DNA of 29,923 nt from positions 1 to 29,923 of the forward strand of contig JBCCFD010000036.1 in NCBI GenBank assembly GCA_039029915.1, read 5' to 3'. Each line of letters opens with the position of its first letter. The first letter of the stretch is position 1. The translations under genes were made by a program, and so were the position numbers. A model generated the notes under the pieces. The model saw only the letters and a list, made by a program, of their open reading frames with translations. It was not told where the DNA came from and ran no database searches. The stretch is from QQUD01 sp039029915. Its GTDB lineage: Bacteria > Chloroflexota > Anaerolineae > Promineifilales > Promineifilaceae. Below are positions 1-7,298 of the stretch, piece by piece.

Positions 1-270
1 CAGTTACTTGATGAAAACGGTGAAGTCGTTGCTGAAGATTATCATTGGGACAATTTAGACCCACAAGGATTATGGTTTCCCCATTGGCAAGCAAACGTAA
101 AAATATTGCAAGCCCATACACCCGTCTTAACGAATGATGTTGTTAGCCTGCGCATCGGCATCTTTGACCCATATAGCTGTGAGCCAGGTCCGTGCCAAAA
201 TCTACTAATCCAAACTAATGAGCCATTTTTCGTCCTGCCATTGGCTTCTTTACAAGATGTTCAAGACTAA
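1..270 (+). CDS. C-terminal end of a glycosyltransferase-associated beta-sandwich protein (5' partial)
   Basis: The frame is open from the first base and stops at TAA 268-270, leaving 89 codons. The translation runs QLLDENGEVVAEDYHW..., and ends ...PLASLQDVQD. It resembles the tail modules of the 925-residue glycosyltransferase at 3303-6080: a 'DENG' turn, a 'P...W' segment, then a strand ending LRIGIFDP, comparable with IEIGLYLADSG and LKLGLFDPGSG there. I infer that this is the end of a second large membrane glycosyltransferase of that type. The catalytic part would lie outside the window, so the enzyme class is not proven. Two Cys residues lie in SCEPGPC, echoing the CDPC motif in the last module of the other protein. 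It converges with the broken lipoprotein gene on the other strand, only about 20 bp away. Confidence 0.7.
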   Translation, partial: QLLDENGEVVAEDYHWDNLDPQGLWFPHWQANVKILQAHTPVLTNDVVSLRIGIFDPYSCEPGPCQNLLIQTNEPFFVLPLASLQDVQD

Positions 271-291
271 AAGCCAAAATAACAAGTTCTG

Positions 292-1056
292 TCAGGGCTT
301 TACAAAATGGAATGTCTCTACAATATGTAAAAAGAGTGCCCCATCACCACTGGAAATTCTATCTAGGACAATATCCTCACAGTTCCCGCTTCCCCAATCA
401 AGTTGAATTGCATATATTGACTCTTCGTCGTTTGCAACAAAATAAACCTCGCTGACTCGATTTGAAGAGCCATAAGTATAGCGAATCCAAATCGCTGAGT
501 GATTCGCTATCATAACATCAGCCTGCTCGTGAAGCTCCCAATCCGAATTTGTAAGAAGAAGTTCATTTACAAACTGGGGAAGCTGCACTTGATTTGCAGT
601 TCCCAATAAGCTGATCTTTACGTGAACCCCAACATAAACATCAGTTGGATTATCTTGATTTATGTGCGGTCGACAGCTCGCAACGGGAAGTTCATCATAT
701 AACGCAGGATACTCAAAAGAAATACCAAGATTTAAGTTCGTGTAAGTTGACCATTTATTTGTATATTTTGTAACATCAATTGTCGGAGTGGCGTGAGGCG
801 TAGGGGCAGCCGGTTCAATTGTTTCAAAGACTTGTGATGTTTGGGTGATGGTAGACATTGGAATCGGGGTTGATGTATTTCGAACTAGAGTGCTTGTCGA
901 TTCTGGAATACTTTGACGGAATGTTGAGTCTTCGTCAATAGTAGCCGTTGGAGGCAAAGTATTTGATACAAAGGCAGGCGTGCTCTAATGTTTCTCATTC
1001 CCCCTACAGGCGACGAGACAGATCATAACAATTGGCCAAAGGTATTTGATGTACAT
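292..1056 (-). pseudogene. PsbP-like lipoprotein interrupted by an in-frame TAG
   Basis: Reading the minus strand from ATG 1056-1054 gives MYIKYLWPIVMICLVAC followed by RGNEKH, a clear lipoprotein signal peptide with lipobox LVAC (Cys17). The next codon is TAG (987-985). The same frame then stays open for 230 codons to TGA at 292. The open part has a Thr/Pro/Ser-rich linker and then a globular domain starting LGISFEYPALYDEL. That opening matches the lipoproteins at 24239 (GISFDYPEDW) and 24909 (GGFSLNHPSEW), so it is a PsbP/Mog1-like domain by comparison within the window. The downstream part alone has no ATG near its start (a TTG lies at 957) and no export signal. The simplest reading is one recent nonsense mutation (for example CAG to TAG). 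A sequencing error or readthrough is also possible. Confidence 0.72.
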
Positions 1057-1253
1057 TGATTCATTTCCACCAATTATTGTATTGATCGATATCTGTGTAG
1101 CACTCTTCCACAACAGGGATTTCTATGCACCAGATAAAACCAATTCTAATTTAGGCATTCTGAGTGCAGTTCATCCTGAATAATTTTTGCCCGATTCTGT
1201 AATCTAAATTAATCGTAATTTTGTACATGCCCCTATCAAAACGCAATCCTATT

Positions 1254-2108
1254 CTAACTTGCTTCCTTTACCATTGTAAATAAGGTGATTTCGGGACGGA
1301 CGTTGAAGCGAATAGGGATATAGTGGCCGAGGGCGCGGTTGATGTAAAGCTTACGGCCGTTTCCCAAATCAAACTCCCCAGACGTATAGTCTCGATTTTT
1401 GGTTGGCACAACAGGCGCTTTAAAGAATGGGGGACGAATTTGGCCGCCGTGAGTATGCCCTGCTAGCGTCCAGCCATTAAACTCACCCCACACCGGCTCA
1501 TCGCAAGCATCAGGGTTATGACACAAGATGAGCGACGGTTCGTCTGGGGCAAATTGAATGGTGACGGGGATTGGATCAAAGAGCGGGCTCCAATAATCTT
1601 CGATACCGCCAATTTTGAGGCCGTCAACGGCCGTTACCTCATTGCGCAACATTTGGATACCGTGGCCTTCAATGATGCCACACACCTGATCGCTTACCCC
1701 AATATCGGCCCAATGCTCGCCAAAATCATGATTACCCGTCACACCAAAGGTGCCCAGCTTGCCCAAAGGCGCATGCTTAATCACCTCCTGAAGCTGTGCA
1801 TACTGCTCTTCATCTTCAAACGACACAAAATCACCAGTGTAAACAACAATATCGGCGTTAAGCGATTGAGCCTGCTGCAGTTCTCGAATGAGATATTCCC
1901 AGCTAAAATTGTTTCCGACATGAATATCGCTAATTTGAAGCAGGGTTTTGCCCTGCAATGATTTGGGGAGGTTTTGGATGGGCAACGGCCGTTTCACGAC
2001 CTGTACCCAATATGGCTCTATAAAAATAGTGTAGCCGCCTGCGAGAACGGCCGTTCCGGTTAATACCCCCAAATGCTTTAAAAATCGGCGGCGGGTTACT
2101 TTTAGCAT
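1254..2108 (-). CDS. Tat-exported calcineurin-like metallophosphoesterase (YkuE/YaeI-like)
   Basis: This is a 284-residue protein starting at ATG 2108, which has a good AAGGAG Shine-Dalgarno 7 bases upstream; a longer in-frame start at 2150 lacks one. The N-terminus MLKVTRRRFLKHLGV is a twin-arginine signal (RRRFLK) followed by a hydrophobic segment, so the enzyme is expected to act outside the membrane. The metal-binding motifs of the family are all present: D61xH63 in ISDIHVG, GD93 in YTGDF, GN126H127D in TGNHDF, H197 in LCHNPD, and GH218TH220 in LAGHTHGG. YkuE and YaeI relatives hydrolyse phosphodiester or phosphomonoester bonds, and some act on lipid or envelope substrates; the substrate here is unknown. 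The gene carries four copies of the ACGGCCGT palindrome (1353, 1626, 1984, 2046). It is divergent from pheA. Confidence 0.92.
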   Translation of the reverse strand: MLKVTRRRFLKHLGVLTGTAVLAGGYTIFIEPYWVQVVKRPLPIQNLPKSLQGKTLLQISDIHVGNNFSWEYLIRELQQAQSLNADIVVYTGDFVSFEDEEQYAQLQEVIKHAPLGKLGTFGVTGNHDFGEHWADIGVSDQVCGIIEGHGIQMLRNEVTAVDGLKIGGIEDYWSPLFDPIPVTIQFAPDEPSLILCHNPDACDEPVWGEFNGWTLAGHTHGGQIRPPFFKAPVVPTKNRDYTSGEFDLGNGRKLYINRALGHYIPIRFNVRPEITLFTMVKEAS

Positions 2109-2136
2109 AAATGACTCCTTGAAAAAAACATTATAA

Positions 2137-2192
2137 GCTGCAGGTGGCAAGTTGTAAGTATCTTTTTTTACCTACCACCTGTGACCTGCTGC
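2137..2192. repeat. imperfect 24-bp inverted repeat upstream of the phosphoesterase gene
   Basis: The left arm (2137-2160, starting GCTGCAGGTGGC) and right arm (2169-2192, ending GTGACCTGCTGC) pair over about 18 of 24 positions, with a T-rich loop between them. The words CAGGTGG and ACCTG recur within each arm, so the element looks like folded low-complexity repeat rather than a transcription terminator. It lies between two divergent genes, where a terminator would serve no obvious purpose. Confidence 0.55.
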
Positions 2193-2239
2193 ATTTTCGT
2201 TTGATCAGTTCCTGCTTCTCCCCTATACTTCCCGAATTC

Positions 2240-2260
2240 GTTGATTTCTAAGTAATCAAC
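2240..2260. promoter_or_regulatory. 7-bp perfect inverted repeat upstream of pheA
   Basis: GTTGATT (2240-2246) and AATCAAC (2254-2260) are perfect inverted arms around a 7-base spacer, about 40 bp upstream of the chosen pheA start. Spacing and position suit an operator for a dimeric regulator, or a small 5'-UTR hairpin. No regulator can be assigned from sequence. Confidence 0.35.
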
Positions 2261-2302
2261 AATCCAAACCGTCATATTGTGACAAAAAAGATGGGATTTA
2301 AT

Positions 2303-3175
2303 ATGGGAAAAGATCGTATTGTCGTCGCCTTTCAGGGTGAGCCAGGCTCTTATTCAGAAAAAGCAACTAGAGATTATTTTGGGGATGATGTGGCGACAAT
2401 GCCCTGCCGCAATTTCTCTGGCATTTTTGCGGCCATCCATGAAGAGCGAGCTACCTTCGGTATGTTGCCCGTAGAAAATTCATTAGCAGGGACGGTTGTC
2501 CCCGCCTACGATCTACTTATCGACCACGATTTGCGCGTACAGGGTGAAATTATTGTTCGTATTGAGCACTGTCTCATGGCTCCTGCCGGTACGGACCTCA
2601 AAGATATCAAGCGGGCCCGGTCTCATCACCAAGCGTTAGCACAATGTGAAACAAACCTAAAGCGACTCGGTATACAAGCGATCGATCATTATGATACCGC
2701 CGGTGCGGCTCGAGATTTATCAAATCGACCGGAGCCGGGAACTGCGGCTATTGCTAGTGCGCTTGCGGCAGAAACGTATAATTTGGAAATTTTAATTCAC
2801 AATCTTGAAGATTTAGACGTTAACTTTACGCGTTTCTTTATTCTTGGGCGAATGGATCCCACTCGCGGTGAAAAGAATAAAACATCTATTATCTTTACCA
2901 CGCGTCACGTGCCGGGGGCTCTTTTTTCAGTGATGGGTGAACTGGCAAAGCATGAGCTCAATCTCACCAAAATCGAGTCTCGTCCCCGCAGAAATCGGCC
3001 GTGGCACTATCTGTTTTACGTCGATTTTGAAGGACATGAAGATGATGAGGGAGTCCGCCAAGCGCTGTTAGGTATTCTTAAGCAATCATCGATGCTCAAA
3101 GTGCTTGGATCCTATCCTGCCGCCGATTATCCTCAGCGTGTTGAACCACCTGAGGAGATTATTGAGCCGAAGTAG
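2303..3175 (+). CDS. pheA: prephenate dehydratase with ACT regulatory domain
   Basis: The enzyme converts prephenate to phenylpyruvate, the committed step to phenylalanine. The catalytic half opens with IVVAFQGEPGSYSEKA, includes MLPVENSLAGTV, and ends with the NFTRFFILG segment that carries the conserved TRF of prephenate dehydratases. A C-terminal ACT domain follows (KTSIIFTTRHVPGALF...), with both GALF and ESRP motifs that form the Phe-binding site, so feedback inhibition by phenylalanine is expected. There is no chorismate mutase domain, so this is the monofunctional type of usual length. Three in-frame starts exist: GTG 2279, ATG 2291 and ATG 2303. I chose 2303 because GGGA lies 6 bases before it and because family members begin just before the IAFQG strand. 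It stands alone; nothing downstream is co-directional. Confidence 0.95.
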   Translation: MGKDRIVVAFQGEPGSYSEKATRDYFGDDVATMPCRNFSGIFAAIHEERATFGMLPVENSLAGTVVPAYDLLIDHDLRVQGEIIVRIEHCLMAPAGTDLKDIKRARSHHQALAQCETNLKRLGIQAIDHYDTAGAARDLSNRPEPGTAAIASALAAETYNLEILIHNLEDLDVNFTRFFILGRMDPTRGEKNKTSIIFTTRHVPGALFSVMGELAKHELNLTKIESRPRRNRPWHYLFYVDFEGHEDDEGVRQALLGILKQSSMLKVLGSYPAADYPQRVEPPEEIIEPK

Positions 3176-3189
3176 GAAATAGAAGATTC

Positions 3190-3232
3190 GAGGTTGGGGA
3201 TTAGGAATTAGTTATTGGTAATTAGGATTTAT
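3190..3232. repeat. low-complexity GGATTAGG/TTGGTAATTAGG intergenic repeat
   Basis: The spacer after pheA contains short repeated words built from GGGGATTAGG, AATTAG and TTGGTAATTAGG. The same words fill the spacer on the other side of the glycosyltransferase gene (6095-6239). No open reading frame is present. A pyrimidine-rich run follows at about 3275-3300. Confidence 0.45.
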
Positions 3233-3302
3233 TGAATACTATCCAATGAATAAAATTTACTCAATATCGCTAGCTCTCTCCTCTTCCCTCTCTTCTCTCT
3301 AC

Positions 3303-6080
3303 CTATTCACGCACGATTGGCTCCAGAAACAGTGCATCTCCCGTATTGACAAATTCTGACTCGATTTGAAGTCGGATACCTGAGTCTGCTAGGTACAGTC
3401 CAATTTCGATAGGATAACGGCCGTTTTCCAACCCTTCCGGCAATTCAATCCGATACCGATCAATCACATACTCATTTGTTAGCCAGCGTGTCGTCGGATA
3501 TTGATTTTGCTGAGGCATAACATCCTGTTGCCAAATGCAAGGGTCGCATCCGCCCTCAGGCGTCAACAGGTGAACAAAAACGGTGTAGTCAGCTTTTGGG
3601 TTTTGCAGCGCCTGCCAGATCAATGTTAGCTCAAAGTCAGTATCCCCTAATGGCAACAACGAGTAACCATGGAGCATAATTTCGCTGCCAAAAACGGCCG
3701 TTTGCGCCGTGGCAAAGTCAGGTTGCGCGAAAACCCGATCTGTTTTTTCAACGGTCACTTCCCCAAGTTCAAATACACCAATCGTCTTCTCTAGCGCGTC
3801 AAGCAGGCGCACATTAACAATATACTGCCCCGGCTCCGTATCCTCAGGAATTGACAGACGCTGCCGATCGATCACATACTGCGGCGTTTCCCAAAATTGG
3901 AATGGATATGTGTCATAAACAGGCTGATTATTCGCTAGGATTCGGCCACCGACTTCATTAACTTTGAGCAAGCTAAAGCGCAGCGTAATGGGCGGCACGG
4001 TGTCTGGGGCAAACCAGTGCAGCGAAACAGGCAGTTGCTCCCCCGTAAAAATTGTGGGTTGGATAACCTCATGTCCAACTAAAACAAGCCCATGACTGAT
4101 TTCACGATTGATAGCCAAAGGCGGTGTTGAGGCTGTTATTGATGATGTTTGGGCAACCAGCGGCACGGATTCAATCGTAAACGCATCACCCGCGTAACGG
4201 CCGTTTTCATCAAACTGCGCCAAACGATTGCCAGAACCGGGATCAAATAAGCCCAACTTTAGCTGATACTGGCCCGGCGGCGTACCAACCGGTATGGGCA
4301 GATTGACCTGCTGAATGATTAAGTCGCCTCGCGCCCACTGGGAAGATGGGTATGCAAATGGCTCTACCTGACTCCAGCGATACCCATTCATATCTTCCAA
4401 ATGCACAAAAGGAATAAGCTCTGTCGACGGCAACCCTTCCACTGACCAAAATAGCGATAGGTTAACCTCATGCTCCGTTGAATCATCCAAGCCGTATCCA
4501 AGCAGCGTAATAATGTTACTGAAATTTGTGCCTTGCTGAACAGGGATATCAAGCTCAGGCACAGTTTCAAATTGATACGCAGCCACAAAATTATCGATAT
4601 TATTGATAGCTGGGGTCAGCGCAACGGCCGTTTCTAAATAAGGCGTCATCCATTCAGCCGGAGGCGTTTTGGCGGGGAACAGCACAATGCCATTAGATTG
4701 GGCGGGAAAAACGAGGGCTTCGCCTGCTGGCAGCCAGTTGATTTGACCATACCGTTCGCTTAACAGCGCGACGGTGGGATGCTGATAATGCGGGCTGGCC
4801 ACAAAAAGCGTTTCATCCGACAAATCAAGTTGATCGAGCTGTAGCGCCACATCGGCCAAATCACCGTCCGTTTCAAGAAAGAGGGCCGTTTGTTCACCCC
4901 AGGTTTGGAAATAAGCTAAGGCCGTTTCAGCACCCAAACCTACCGCTCCAATCCCAAAGAGGGCAAAAACAACGGTCGGCTTCTGCAAGAAAAAGAGCCA
5001 TCTGCGCCGCAAGAACCAATCAAGGCCCATAGCGGGTAGATAAAATAGAAATGGAATCAGCCCAATGGCCCGTAAATTACTGGGCACAATCTCATTGGTG
5101 GCGATGGCGGTGGGCAGGATCATGACGAAGGGGGTTAAGAGCAGGAGCAAAACGGCCGTTCTTTCACGCGGCAAACGAGTCCGCCACAGCTTAAACGCTG
5201 AGAACAAAAATCCTAGTACCATTAATACGCCCAGCCCAGCGTTAAAAATCGGCCGCTGCGGCAAATTAAAGCGAATGTACGGATCCCCTGACAGGAAAAA
5301 CATCTTTAACGAGAGTCGCAGACTCTGTTGAAGCGTCAGTTGATCGCTGTCGCCTGGAGAAACTTGGGTGATGCGCACCCAAAATGCGTCTGGATTTTGG
5401 ACAAAGAAGATGAGTAAAGGGGCAATGACGACGAGTGCACAAAGTAGCAGCAGGAAATGCTTGAGCATAAGCTGGCGTGGAAACGGCCGTATCCATAATA
5501 GGGGCAGCGCCGCCAAAACGATCACAATGGGAAATAATCGGGCTGCAAGGTAAGTGTAGCCCAATAAGCCCAGACAAATACCGCTAAAAATAAACCAGCG
5601 ATCTTGTTTTAATCGTAATCCACGTAGCCAAGCGGCCACCATTATTGCCTGCAGGAGCGGTTGAGAGATGGCGCGAAACCCGAGCCGGCTAAACAGGAGA
5701 TGCCAAAAGCTGATCGCCAATAAGCCAGCCGCAAAAAGGGCTACGCGGCGGCCGCGAAATAGCTCGACGCCCAGCCAATACGTGGCCGCAATGGTGAGCA
5801 GGCCAAGATATACGGCCGTTAGCCGCAACCCAAACACAGATGGTTCAATCAGGCGCATGACGCCAGCCGCTGCATAAAAAAATAAAACTTCTTTACCTGT
5901 GTAGCTAGTGATAAATAACGGCCGTTCCCCGTTAAAGGCAATCTCGCCCGCCAGTAGCCCATTGGCCGCTTCATCAAAATGAACCCCCGGCGGCAACGCT
6001 TCCAGCTGATAGGTGCGCAAGCCCGTTGCCAGTAAAAGGCAAAAGCAAAGCCCAACCCAGATTTCTCTTCTCCCAAGCAT
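3303..6080 (-). CDS. ArnT/PMT-like membrane glycosyltransferase with three C-terminal beta-sandwich modules
   Basis: This 925-residue protein has an N-terminal half (to about residue 400) of many hydrophobic helices. The first extracytoplasmic loop carries HFDEAANG with the Asp36-Glu37 pair typical of GT-C enzymes (PMT/ArnT, dolichyl- or polyprenyl-phosphate-sugar dependent). The C-terminal half is extracytoplasmic and consists of three similar modules, at about residues 510-630, 660-780 and 790-925. Each has a 'GYxL' opening, a 'VHL...' strand, a W segment and an ending like GQYQLKLGLFDP or GRYPIEIGLYLADSG. Such tails could bind glycans, but this is inference. Sugar donor and acceptor are unknown. 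No Shine-Dalgarno precedes the ATG; instead a -10-like TATAAA lies 8 bases upstream, suggesting a leaderless message. The gene carries eight exact or near copies of the AACGGCCGTT palindrome. Confidence 0.85.
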   Translation of the reverse strand: MLGRREIWVGLCFCLLLATGLRTYQLEALPPGVHFDEAANGLLAGEIAFNGERPLFITSYTGKEVLFFYAAAGVMRLIEPSVFGLRLTAVYLGLLTIAATYWLGVELFRGRRVALFAAGLLAISFWHLLFSRLGFRAISQPLLQAIMVAAWLRGLRLKQDRWFIFSGICLGLLGYTYLAARLFPIVIVLAALPLLWIRPFPRQLMLKHFLLLLCALVVIAPLLIFFVQNPDAFWVRITQVSPGDSDQLTLQQSLRLSLKMFFLSGDPYIRFNLPQRPIFNAGLGVLMVLGFLFSAFKLWRTRLPRERTAVLLLLLTPFVMILPTAIATNEIVPSNLRAIGLIPFLFYLPAMGLDWFLRRRWLFFLQKPTVVFALFGIGAVGLGAETALAYFQTWGEQTALFLETDGDLADVALQLDQLDLSDETLFVASPHYQHPTVALLSERYGQINWLPAGEALVFPAQSNGIVLFPAKTPPAEWMTPYLETAVALTPAINNIDNFVAAYQFETVPELDIPVQQGTNFSNIITLLGYGLDDSTEHEVNLSLFWSVEGLPSTELIPFVHLEDMNGYRWSQVEPFAYPSSQWARGDLIIQQVNLPIPVGTPPGQYQLKLGLFDPGSGNRLAQFDENGRYAGDAFTIESVPLVAQTSSITASTPPLAINREISHGLVLVGHEVIQPTIFTGEQLPVSLHWFAPDTVPPITLRFSLLKVNEVGGRILANNQPVYDTYPFQFWETPQYVIDRQRLSIPEDTEPGQYIVNVRLLDALEKTIGVFELGEVTVEKTDRVFAQPDFATAQTAVFGSEIMLHGYSLLPLGDTDFELTLIWQALQNPKADYTVFVHLLTPEGGCDPCIWQQDVMPQQNQYPTTRWLTNEYVIDRYRIELPEGLENGRYPIEIGLYLADSGIRLQIESEFVNTGDALFLEPIVRE

Positions 6081-6088
6081 AGCGTGAT

Positions 6089-6094
6089 TTTATA
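6089..6094 (-). promoter_or_regulatory. -10-like box of the glycosyltransferase gene (leaderless start)
   Basis: On the minus strand TATAAA is followed by 8 bases and then the ATG at 6080. Transcription starting about 7 bases after a -10 box would begin at or next to the start codon. No convincing -35 hexamer is seen. Confidence 0.35.
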
Positions 6095-6239
6095 GGGATT
6101 GGGGATGAGTGGCTAGGGGTTTGGGGAATGGTTAATAGGGAATTGGCAGTTGGTGATTGGGTAATTGGGTTATTAGTGTATTGGTATATTAGTATATTTG
6201 CCTGCTTTTAACTAATGACCGTTACCGATCCCCAATCCC
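6095..6239. repeat. 145-bp MITE-like intergenic element with 12-bp terminal inverted repeats
   Basis: GGGATTGGGGAT (6095-6106) and ATCCCCAATCCC (6228-6239) are perfect 12-bp inverted arms. Between them are repeated words such as AATTGG, GGTAATTGG and GTATATTAG, plus an inner pair (GGTTATTAGT with ACTAATGACC) that matches at 9 of 10 positions. The whole can fold as a nested hairpin. No coding potential is seen. It abuts the -10-like box of the glycosyltransferase gene. No target-site duplication was identified, so mobility is only a suggestion. Confidence 0.5.
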
Positions 6240-6373
6240 CGCTCCCTTGCCCTCTAAGCCCAAATCATTAATCTCCAGCTTTATTGTGAAATTAATCACT
6301 TGCGTATGGTTTGCGTAGTTTGCACGTAGGGGCGGCGTACAGCCATAGTCAAAGAATCAGGCTATTATTACTC

Positions 6374-6412
6374 ATGAAGGGTAAAAATCTCTTCTTCTTC
6401 TCCTCCTTTTAA
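6374..6412 (+). CDS. 12-codon Phe-rich leader-peptide-like ORF
   Basis: ATG at 6374 opens MKGKNLFFFSSF, with codons TTC TTC TTC then TTT, ending in the tandem stops TAA TGA. Four of twelve residues are Phe, as in pheL and pheM type leader peptides, and a hairpin plus an intrinsic terminator follow at once. Against it: no good Shine-Dalgarno, no Phe-related gene downstream on this strand (the next plus-strand gene is murJ, 1.1 kb away), and the Phe codons sit in a pure pyrimidine tract that could have another role. That tract contains CCTCCTTT, the same as the 3' tail of bacterial 16S rRNA. A translated leader is therefore plausible but unproven. Confidence 0.35.
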   Translation: MKGKNLFFFSSF

Positions 6413-6413
6413 T

Positions 6414-6443
6414 GAGAGTCAGGTTTCGGCGTTCCTGACTCTC
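6414..6443 (+). promoter_or_regulatory. perfect 10-bp hairpin before the terminator
   Basis: GAGAGTCAGG (6414-6423) pairs perfectly with CCTGACTCTC (6434-6443) around a 10-base loop. It starts two bases after the TAA of the Phe-rich ORF. It does not overlap the terminator stem, so a classical mutually exclusive antiterminator is not evident. Confidence 0.55.
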
Positions 6444-6453
6444 CAGAAATCTC

Positions 6454-6482
6454 CGGGCTAGCGATTGCTAGCCCGTTTTTTA
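6454..6482 (+). terminator. intrinsic terminator
   Basis: CGGGCTAGC (6454-6462) and GCTAGCCCG (6467-6475) form a perfect 9-bp stem with loop GATT, followed by six T on the plus strand. The T tract orients it for a plus-strand transcript, not for the esterase gene that ends at 6488 on the other strand. Confidence 0.8.
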
Positions 6483-6487
6483 TTTCC

Positions 6488-7297
6488 CTATCGTCTGACA
6501 TTGCTCCAATTTTTCACATTTTCATACGTTAAATGGGGTGTTCCTGATAAAAATCCATTATCCGTTAAAAATTGATCCGTCACCAGCAACGATTCATAAA
6601 ATGGCCGATTTTTATCTCGCCCTAGATTGAAAAACCCATGCCCCTGCTTATCAAATCCAATCAACTCACATCGATTACTGGCCTGCTTCATTTTTTGGGC
6701 AAAGTGTAACATTTGTGAAAAAGGTAAAATAGGATCTTGGGTACCGTGTAATATCAAAGTGGGCGGTAAGTTTTTCCGAATATGGTCGATGGAGTAGAAG
6801 CGGTGATCATCAGGCCCACCGGCAACAGCTGGGGGAAACAAAACGGGATTGAGCAAAACAAGTGCATTCGGAACGGCCGTTATCGACAGATCATCAAGGG
6901 GGTCATCAAAACCGGCTATCATAGCGCAGTTTGCGGCTAGATTTCCACCAGCGGAACCACCCCCAGCCACAATCTGGTCTGGATTTATATTTAGCACCTC
7001 ATGATTTGCTCGTAACCATCGAATGGCTGATTTGCTATCTGCCAAGCAATCTCCAATATCTTTAGCGCCGTTTTTTAGTAACCGATATTCAACTGACCCA
7101 GCCACCATACCCCTTTCAGACAGATAGGCACATTGTGCAAAAAATTGGGCAGGATGCCCTTTCATAAACGCCCCGCCGTGAAAAAACAAAATAACAGGGG
7201 TTGATTTTGTTTGTCCTTCTGGCAAGAACAAATGAATTTTTAAATTGGAATTTGGTGTCACTTTATAGATGTTTGTTTTATCAGGTTGTCGTCTCAT
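6488..7297 (-). CDS. alpha/beta hydrolase, HSL/acetyl-esterase type
   Basis: A 269-residue cytosolic-looking protein with no signal peptide. The oxyanion-hole motif is HGG (residues 40-42, in LFFHGGAF). The nucleophile is Ser115 in GGGSAGG, the acid is Asp188 in HGTQDPILP, and the base is His220 in KQGHGFFN. This order and the HGG motif place it in the hormone-sensitive-lipase/BD-FAE group of carboxylesterases, which hydrolyse short-chain esters; the natural substrate cannot be told. The segment 'PPAVAGGPDDHRFYSIDHIRK' is a typical cap-proximal loop of related esterases. Start ATG 7297 lies one base after the stop of a small upstream frame (7299-7448), so translation may be coupled. There is no strong Shine-Dalgarno. 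Confidence 0.9.
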   Translation of the reverse strand: MRRQPDKTNIYKVTPNSNLKIHLFLPEGQTKSTPVILFFHGGAFMKGHPAQFFAQCAYLSERGMVAGSVEYRLLKNGAKDIGDCLADSKSAIRWLRANHEVLNINPDQIVAGGGSAGGNLAANCAMIAGFDDPLDDLSITAVPNALVLLNPVLFPPAVAGGPDDHRFYSIDHIRKNLPPTLILHGTQDPILPFSQMLHFAQKMKQASNRCELIGFDKQGHGFFNLGRDKNRPFYESLLVTDQFLTDNGFLSGTPHLTYENVKNWSNVRR

Positions 7298-7298
7298 C

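Larger units (their letters stand above)
6374..6482 (+). ncRNA. candidate small RNA or orphan attenuator
   Basis: A compact plus-strand unit: a pyrimidine tract (6389-6410), a perfect 10-bp hairpin (arms 6414-6423 and 6434-6443), then a 9-bp terminator hairpin with a T tract. Upstream, TTGCAC (6320-6325) and CATAGT (6344-6349) are 18 bp apart and could be a weak promoter; TATTAT (6363-6368) is another -10 candidate. No plus-strand gene needs a terminator here, so the terminator probably belongs to a short transcript of its own. The exact 5' end is unknown. Confidence 0.45.

Noticed and set aside
1518..1961. 147-codon plus-strand frame inside the phosphoesterase gene
   Set aside because: It is antisense to a gene with all catalytic motifs, has no ribosome site and no protein-like pattern.
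6374..6482. T-box or classical trp-type attenuator
   Set aside because: No T-box consensus (AGGGTGGNACCGCG) is present, and no pairing between the first hairpin and the terminator that would exclude the terminator was found.
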